In this document: piece after piece, positions 59,224 to 64,000 of the stretch
How positions within the stretch are numbered: the stretch's first letter is position 1
Layout of the letters: each line of letters opens with the position of its first letter
Assembly: GCA_016712265.1 (NCBI GenBank)
Contig: JADJRJ010000027.1
Coordinates: 62,001 to 126,000, forward strand
Length of the DNA stretch: 64,000 nt
Direction: 5' to 3'
Source of the DNA: Gemmatimonadota bacterium
GTDB taxonomy: Bacteria > Gemmatimonadota > Gemmatimonadetes > Gemmatimonadales > Gemmatimonadaceae
Program-made: the position numbers and the translations under genes
The notes under the pieces: generated by a model
What the model was told of the DNA's origin: nothing
Database searches by the model: none
Seen by the model: only the letters and a program-made list of their open reading frames with translations

Positions 59224-60009
59224 CGTGATCGACCACGAGCGCGAACTGGCCAGGACACGGGCCGAGCTGCCGGACACAGCGTTGCTGACCGACTACACCC
59301 TGGGAGTCCTCTCCGCCGGGGAGACAGACGCGATAGAGCGTCGCCTCATCGAGGACGAGGAGTTCCGTGCCTTTGCCGCACCGATCCTCGCCGCCACACG
59401 CGCCGCGCGGCTCCAGCCGCACGTCACCAGCGAGCAGGTGGGTTTGGCATGGCACCGCTTCCGTGAGACGGTGAGGCGCACCACTCCCCACCGCCGGTCG
59501 CGAGCGCAATTCTCGCGCTGCGCCGGTGGCAACTCGCTGCCCTCCTCTTGGTCGCGGCGCTCACCGCGACGGCCTGGTTCGCGCCTTGGCTGGGCCCGCG
59601 ACTCGGGGACCGGGGGTGTACGAACATGTCGTGACCGAAGCCGCCGGCCGGGAGGTGACCCTCATCAACGGGGGCACGGTCCGCCTGTCTGCCGGCTCGC
59701 GGTTCTTCCGGCAGACTCATGTTGGACGCGACGGCACGCTCACCTTCACGCTGCACAGGTGCGGCCAACTTCCAGCTGCCGACGCTCGCACGCGGCGCCT
59801 ATCACGTGCTCACGCCATCGGGCCGCGTCGTGGTCACCGGCACGCGGTTCGTCGTGGACGTCCGCGACCCGCAGGTCACACATGTCCGCGTACGAAGGCT
59901 CCGTCCTGCTGGAGCCCGTTGGCGCAGGCGCGAGCTACGACGCCGTGTCCTCGTGCAGAACCAGGAAGGACTGCTCGTCTACAACCAACCACCTCGGAGG
60001 ACGCAGTGA
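59213..60009 (+). pseudogene. FecR-type anti-sigma regulator, several frameshifts
   Basis: Overlaps the sigma gene end (ATG 59213). N-terminal cytosolic part: L-L-T-D-Y-T-L-G-V-L-S-A-G-E-T-D-A-I-E-R-R. The FecR domain follows in other frames: V-T-E-A-A-G-R-E-V-T-L-I-N-G-G-T-V-R-L, A-Y-H-V-L-T-P-S-G-R-V-V-V-T-G-T-R-F-V-V-D-V, then Y-E-G-S-V-L-L-E-P-V and E-G-L-L-V-Y-N-Q-P-P, stopping at 60009. At least four indels would be needed. Either a dead gene or poor sequence quality. Confidence 0.72.
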
Positions 60010-60476
60010 CCCCGCATTCGCCGATTCTCCTGATTACCGCGGTACGCGCGGCGGCTCGGCTCCACGACGGCCACCTGAACGTTCCGCACGTCGATCCCAT
60101 GACCTCGCTCCGGTTCGTCCAGGCAATCGGAGGTGAGGCCCATGCGGCCCTCTGGGGGGGACATACCAGCTGGCCGCTGCAACCGGCGATGACCGTGGCC
60201 GACCTGGAGGCGCTGGCCGAACGCCGCAAGATGCTGCGCGCCCGCCCGCGGGCGGCCGACGTCATGGTCGCCGACATCGACGGCGCGCGGATCGCGGGCG
60301 TCATCGATGAGGTCCATGATCTCGCGTCCGGCCGCCACCTGGTTTCGTGTTCGGTGGTGGTCGCCCGCGGCCACGGGCGCCACACCCGGGTCACGCGTAC
60401 CCGTCGACTCTGCGGACTGACACGAGGCGATCTGTTTATTCGCTGGTACGACCATTCACGCCAGGAGGCCGCATGA
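60006..60476 (+). CDS. hypothetical protein after FecR
   Basis: 156 aa from GTG 60006, overlapping the FecR stop (GTGA). R-F-V-Q-A-I-G-G-E-A-H-A-A-L, D-V-M-V-A-D-I-D-G-A-R-I-A-G-V-I-D-E-V and R-R-L-C-G-L-T-R-G-D-L-F-I-R-W-Y. No family recognised. Its stop overlaps the next ATG (60473). Confidence 0.55.
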   Translation: MTPHSPILLITAVRAAARLHDGHLNVPHVDPMTSLRFVQAIGGEAHAALWGGHTSWPLQPAMTVADLEALAERRKMLRARPRAADVMVADIDGARIAGVIDEVHDLASGRHLVSCSVVVARGHGRHTRVTRTRRLCGLTRGDLFIRWYDHSRQEAA

Positions 60477-60779
60477 AGTGGAACACCCAGCGCGCTCGCA
60501 TCCGGTGGGCCGCGATCCAGGACGAAGTGCGCCCCAGGGTGCGGGCAGCCGCATGCCACCTCGCGGATCGCGCAGAGTTGGCAACGACCTGGAGCAGGAT
60601 GGGCTCCTGGCCGTGTGGATCTATCTCGCGCGCTTTGGCTGGCGGGCCCCGGTGTCGTCGTGCGTATGCGTCGCCGAACAAGCGATGCTCCGCGCCAGGG
60701 CGCGGTCGTATCGCTGGCATCGCCGCATCGACACCCGGTCCTCGAACAGGTGCAGCAGGCCAGGGAGCGTGCCGCATGA
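60473..60779 (+). pseudogene. small sigma-region-2-like protein, frameshifted
   Basis: ATG 60473 (M-K-W-N-T-Q-R-A-R-I-R-W-A-A-I-Q-D-E-V). After about 60590 the frame changes to D-L-E-Q-D-G-L-L-A-V-W-I-Y-L-A-R-F-G-W, which resembles sigma-70 region 2 (D-L-x-Q-E-G-x-x-A-L-W), then V-A-E-Q-A-M-L-R-A-R-A-R-S-Y-R-W. Stop at 60779. The likeness is suggestive only. Confidence 0.4.
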
Positions 60780-61626
60780 GCGCCACTGGCTCCCCTGGTC
60801 GCCGTGATCTCTTCCGCCGCCCCGGCCCAGGACCAGGGAATCACCTGGTACCTGACTCCCTCGCACGGCGGAGAATACCCCCTCGCCTTACGCATCAACC
60901 GATCGCTGCTCGCCGCCGGCCTCGACACCAGCGCCCTTCTGGGCGCGCTTGCCCGGGTCGCCCAGGATCACCGTCCCTTCGCGGAGGTTCGACGTCGGTT
61001 GCCCACCGAGGCCAGCTACCCCGAAGCTCGGGTCACGCTGACGTACTCAGACACCCTGGGCGTGGAGGCCACCGCGGAACTGGTGCGCCGCGCCAGGGGT
61101 CGCGGTCGCGCGCGCGCGCCATGGCAGACCTCACCTGGTCTACACGCAACTTGTGGATTGGGGCCCGGTCGTGCGCTTGCGGGTGTCAGACATGGTGAAA
61201 CAAACCTTGAAGACGACCTGCTTACCGGGCGAGACGGCTCCACGCGCCTTCAGCCCGGGAACGCCGCTGCGCGCGGTTGACTCGGGTGCCGTCCCGGGAC
61301 GAGCGCTCCCGACGCGCGCGCGACCGTGGGCGGGGCCCGTAGCCCGCATCGTGGTCACGCCGGACACGGTGGTCATGCGCGTCGGTGAGATGAAACCGAT
61401 CTTCCTGCTCATGAAGCGCGCCGGCTACACCGCCACGGGCGATTCGGTGCGATTCACGCCGTGGTACACCTTCGTCGACGAGGCGGTGGCGCGCTTCCGG
61501 GACGGACAGGTCGAGGCGCTGTCGGTCGGCGTCGCGCGGGTGGAAATGGGAGAGATGGTGCAGGTCCCACGCCTTCAGCGCAGCCGGACGCTGCGGACCT
61601 TCTGGATCCGCGTGATGGCACCATGA
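60776..61626 (+). pseudogene. exported protein with Ig-like C-terminal part, frameshifted
   Basis: ATG 60776 overlaps the previous stop. The signal-like stretch and G-G-E-Y-P-L-A-L-R-I-N-R-S lie in one frame; beyond about 61120 the frame changes to L-V-D-W-G-P-V-V-R-L-R-V-S-D-M-V and on to V-V-T-P-D-T-V-V-M-R-V-G-E-M-K-P-I, the opening of a BIG2-like domain, ending R-T-F-W-I-R-V-M-A-P at 61626. Likely surface protein of the sigma/FecR unit. Confidence 0.5.
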
Positions 61627-61979
61627 GTGCGAGAGTGCGATCGCCCGTCGGCGACCAGGGTCATCACGCCGGTGCTCGACAGCGACTTGCTGGTCGAGGC
61701 CAGCTGGAATGATGTTTGGGGCGTCACCGGAGCGCCCGATGCCAGATCCTCAACGCCGACGGTGAAACGCTTGACCACGGCCCCGTCGAGGATCACGGCG
61801 GCGGCGAGACCGGGTATCCGCTGATCGCGAACCCGATCGCCCAGCCACTGGTCGATCGCGCGAGACTCGGCGTCGGAGAGCGTCACCGGTCGTTCGCCTC
61901 GATCGCAGGCGGTCAGCGCAGCGACCGACGCCACCAGGCAAGATCGCAAGCGTCGGGTTCGTACACGTGTCGTACGCAT
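61575..61979 (-). pseudogene. serine hydrolase (beta-lactamase-like), N-terminal fragment
   Basis: ATG 61979. Lipoprotein signal V-A-S-V-A-A-L-T-A-C, then I-P-G-L-A-A-A-V-I-L-D-G-A-V-V and F-Q-L-A-S-T-S-K-S-L, the S-x2-K active-site motif of class C beta-lactamase / penicillin-binding-like hydrolases. Homology stops at about 61630, where the C-terminus of the plus-strand gene begins; the rest (Y-x-N and K-T-G motifs) is missing. A deletion or junction truncated it. Confidence 0.7.
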
Positions 61980-62201
61980 GGCGTCGTCCTCGCGGGCGGT
62001 CACTGGTCCGGCGTCCGACTGTACGGTCCTCCACTGGCGCTGTTTCAGGACGCCAGACAACCGCGCTAACCATTCCGCAGTGACGAGCTCGCGGCTCCCG
62101 GAGTCGAGCCGGCGCCTAACGCCGCCCGATGGAATTCCCGTACCTCATGCCTCCGATCACCGGACACACCGGCCGGCCCGACCGCCCGCGTACACGCGCG
62201 C

Positions 62202-62597
62202 TCAGCCGCGCCGGCGCCGCAGTTGGTCGATCGCCTTTGTCGCGTCGATCTGTCCCGAGGCCAATCCGTCCAGTACCTCGTCCACGCTCGCCGCTGGCGA
62301 CGGGTCGGACGCGACGTCGTCGTCCGCTCCTCCCATGGCTTGCACGATCTCGTCAAGCCGCGCGCGGGCCGTGTTGTAGGCGATGCCGACGTCGGCGGCG
62401 AGGCGCTGCACGTTGGTGCGATGCTTCACCAGCAAGCCGACAAAGTCGAGTTGCTCACGCGTCAGGCGACCCACCCAGCCCAGGTCGAACCGACCCTCGA
62501 ACACGGTCCCGGTGTCTGGGTTCTCGAGGCGTGTGACGATGAGCCGGCCACCGTCGAAAGGATCGCGTGGCGGGACGGGCAGCAGTCGACGCGTCAT
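62202..62597 (-). CDS. DUF2089-like protein without the zinc ribbon
   Basis: 131 aa. L-I-V-T-R-L-E-N-P-D-T-G-T-V-F-E-G-R-F-D-L-G-W and L-T-R-E-Q-L-D-F-V-G-L-L-V-K-H-R-T-N-V-Q-R-L-A-A-D-V-G-I-A-Y-N-T-A-R are the DUF2089 core with its HTH. The usual C-P-x-C zinc ribbon at the N-terminus is replaced (D-P-F-D-G-G). C-terminal A-S-V-D-E-V-L-D-G-L-A-S-G-Q-I-D tail. Likely a transcription regulator paired with the upstream repeat protein (ATGA overlap at 62594-62597). Confidence 0.75.
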   Translation of the reverse strand: MTRRLLPVPPRDPFDGGRLIVTRLENPDTGTVFEGRFDLGWVGRLTREQLDFVGLLVKHRTNVQRLAADVGIAYNTARARLDEIVQAMGGADDDVASDPSPAASVDEVLDGLASGQIDATKAIDQLRRRRG

Positions 62598-63010
62598 TCG
62601 TCGTCCAGCTCGCCCCGCCGAAACGCTTCGCCGAGCTTCGGGTCGACCGCGTTGTCCGACAGCTCCACGATCTCCTCGACAGTCAGGTCTTCCAGCCCGG
62701 CCTCCACCAGGGCGCGGATGTAGTCGGCCTCGACCCCATTCGACGCGAGTTCAACGATGTCCGACACCGACAGGTTGCGCAGTCCGGCTCCGACCAGCGA
62801 CCGGACGTAGTCGGCTTCCACGCCGTTGGACGCGAGCTCAACAAGCTCCTCGACGGTCAGTCGCAGTCCGGCCCGATCGCCGGCGGGTCTCGACGCGCGG
62901 CGGGACGAGGCGGGCGGTTCCGCAATTGCCCCCAGCAACTCCTCTGCCTGATCGGCGTCTATCGTCCCACTGAGCATCATGTCCAGCACTTGTCTCGTCC
63001 TGGTGGTCAT
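62594..63010 (-). CDS. helical repeat protein paired with DUF2089
   Basis: 138 aa from ATG 63010 with GGAG upstream. M-T-T-R-T-R-Q-V-L-D-M-M-L-S-G-T-I-D-A-D-Q-A-E-E-L-L opening, a linker, then three tandem units of about 23 residues: L-T-V-E-E-L-V-E-L-A-S-N-G-V-E-A-D-Y, L-S-V-S-D-I-V-E-L-A-S-N-G-V-E-A-D-Y, L-T-V-E-E-I-V-E-L-S-D-N-A-V-D. Such proteins accompany DUF2089 regulators and may act as their sensing partner. Confidence 0.7.
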   Translation of the reverse strand: MTTRTRQVLDMMLSGTIDADQAEELLGAIAEPPASSRRASRPAGDRAGLRLTVEELVELASNGVEADYVRSLVGAGLRNLSVSDIVELASNGVEADYIRALVEAGLEDLTVEEIVELSDNAVDPKLGEAFRRGELDDE

Positions 63011-63335
63011 ATTTATCTCCGGAATGGCGATATACACCAGCTTATGGGGTAATTTTGCCATCCGCAAGACCCGCTATGCCCCCGGTCCATCGCCAGTCCG
63101 CCTACTTGGGTCGCCGCCCAGCATGATCGAAGGGCCACCATGAGGTCCCCAGGCGCGCCGAATGTGAGCTGAGGGACGCTTTCGCCGGCCGGATCCGCCT
63201 CTCAACCGGAGACGGACGACTCCGCCGGCCGTGCCGCGATCATGAGTCATGCGCCTCTCGAATTCGCTCGCCACATCCGGCTGCTAGCTTCCATGATGTT
63301 GCGGCTCCTGATCATCGCGCAGTTGGCCGACATCA
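63011..63335. other. 325-bp intergenic region between divergent genes
   Basis: Upstream region for the leftward DUF2089 pair and the rightward outer-membrane fragment. No convincing promoter hexamers or RNA recognised. Confidence 0.4.
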
Positions 63336-64000
63336 ATGCGGGAAGTGGAACGGAACGCGGTCGCGATCCTCCAGATTTCCCGCTTTCGCGTCGCGCGCCT
63401 GGTGGATGCGGTTCATGTCAGCCGCGTGGAGGGTCTCTACACCGGGTGGGGAGTCGAGCACCGGTCGATCCGACAGCTGGGTCGCCTGGCGCTGCGGGGC
63501 AACGCCGGCTGGGCGTGGAGCGAGCACGCCGCACGTGGACGCGCGAGCGCCGAGCTCACCAGGGGCAGCTGGACCTTCGTGGCCCGTGGTGCCCGCACGC
63601 TCGATGTCACCAACGACTTTCGCACGGCGCGCGACAGCGGCGCAACGCTCAGCGCCCTCTTCACGGTGGACAACTACGACTACGTCGACCGACGACTTGC
63701 GTCAGTTGGCCTCGCGCGTCACTTCGGCCAGGGGCAACATGCCTGGCGCCTCGAGGTCGGTCCCGCTCACGATGCGGGAGTCGCACGCAACCTCCGGCAG
63801 GGGGTCTTCCCGCGCGACTCGGCGTTCCGCGAGAATCGGGTGGTGCGCGAGGGCGGCTAACTGGCGCACCTGGAGCGCCCTCGAGCTGCACGCCGCGGTC
63901 GCCACATCGCCGACACGCACCGGCGTCGGCGCCATGATCTCGGCGGAGCATGCCATCGGCACGCTGGACTACGCCCGGCTCGAAGGACGTGTCATCGGGC
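63336..64000 (+). CDS. outer-membrane beta-barrel protein fragment (runs off the window)
   Basis: Begins near V-H-V-S-R-V-E-G-L-Y-T-G-W-G-V-E, a motif placed mid-protein in DUF5686-like/TonB-associated barrels, so the N-terminal half appears missing or disrupted before 63400. Alternating strands follow: A-L-R-G-N-A-G-W-A-W-S, A-E-L-T-R-G-S-W-T-F-V-A-R-G. A one-base indel near 63855 stops the frame; the next frame continues N-W-R-T-W-S-A-L-E-L-H-A-A-V to the window end. Confidence 0.55.

Noticed and set aside
1..64000. tRNA or rRNA genes
   Set aside because: No cloverleaf-like or rRNA-like conserved segments were noticed; a tRNAscan run would be decisive.

Overview
This window is dominated by one very large sedentary (chromosomal-type) integron. 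A tyrosine recombinase of the integron-integrase class (intI, 55329-56306, minus strand) lies to the right of an attI-type boundary at 54941-54947. To its left, positions 1-54940 are an uninterrupted gene-cassette array. I count 59 attC sites, so 59 complete cassettes (numbered C1 beside attI to C59 at the left) plus a partial C60 that runs off the window. G+C is high. No rRNA, tRNA or CRISPR was seen. The free-standing intI with so many cassettes, the many small secreted proteins and six-bladed propeller lipoproteins, and the ECF sigma / FecR flank suggest an environmental, Gemmatimonadota-like bacterium; that assignment is an inference.

Polarity is clear. In every cassette the first hexamer after the crossover point is the complement of the inner core box of that cassette's own attC, including rare variants (GTTATGC, GTTATAC, GTTAGAC, GTTAGGT, GTTAGCC, GTTAGCG, GTTGGGC). 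Cassettes therefore read leftward from attI, and most genes are on the minus strand. intI points the same way and its 3' end faces attI, the reverse of the classical arrangement.

Cargo falls into five groups. (1) Toxin-antitoxin modules: HigBA-like (C1, C4, C16, C27), BrnTA (C5, C30), DUF433/DUF5615 (C13, C28, C32, C54), VapBC (C23), DUF4160/DUF2442 (C41, C48), XRE-ImmA/IrrE with DUF4411 (C18). (2) Likely defence genes: OLD-family ATPase/TOPRIM nuclease (C31), PD-(D/E)XK nuclease (C45), HNH (C20), Swt1-HEPN with DUF5343 (C7, C59), DUF2971 (C49), DUF3800 (C42) and an AAA ATPase (C60). (3) Secreted, lipoprotein and membrane proteins: C2, C3, C9, C12, C15, C17, C26, C29, C33, C39, C40, C43, C51, C53, C55, C58. 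(4) Enzyme-like genes: two alpha/beta hydrolases, a PNPOx-like flavoprotein and a cupin. (5) Eleven small, related cassettes without a convincing gene, five of which share a conserved 13-14 bp hairpin. Several cassettes are present twice. An IS110/IS1111-type element sits inside the attC of C40, and its 3' noncoding region contains short copies of both of its own junctions.

Right of intI (56.3-64 kb) lies non-cassette DNA: a coiled-coil hypothetical gene, a gene-poor low-complexity kilobase, an ECF sigma / FecR / secreted-protein cluster on the plus strand, a truncated serine hydrolase, a DUF2089 pair, and an outer-membrane-protein fragment at the window edge.

Many genes here and in the array carry apparent one-base frameshifts. 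Duplicated cassettes differ mostly by single-base indels, so part of the apparent decay may be sequence error; such entries are flagged.
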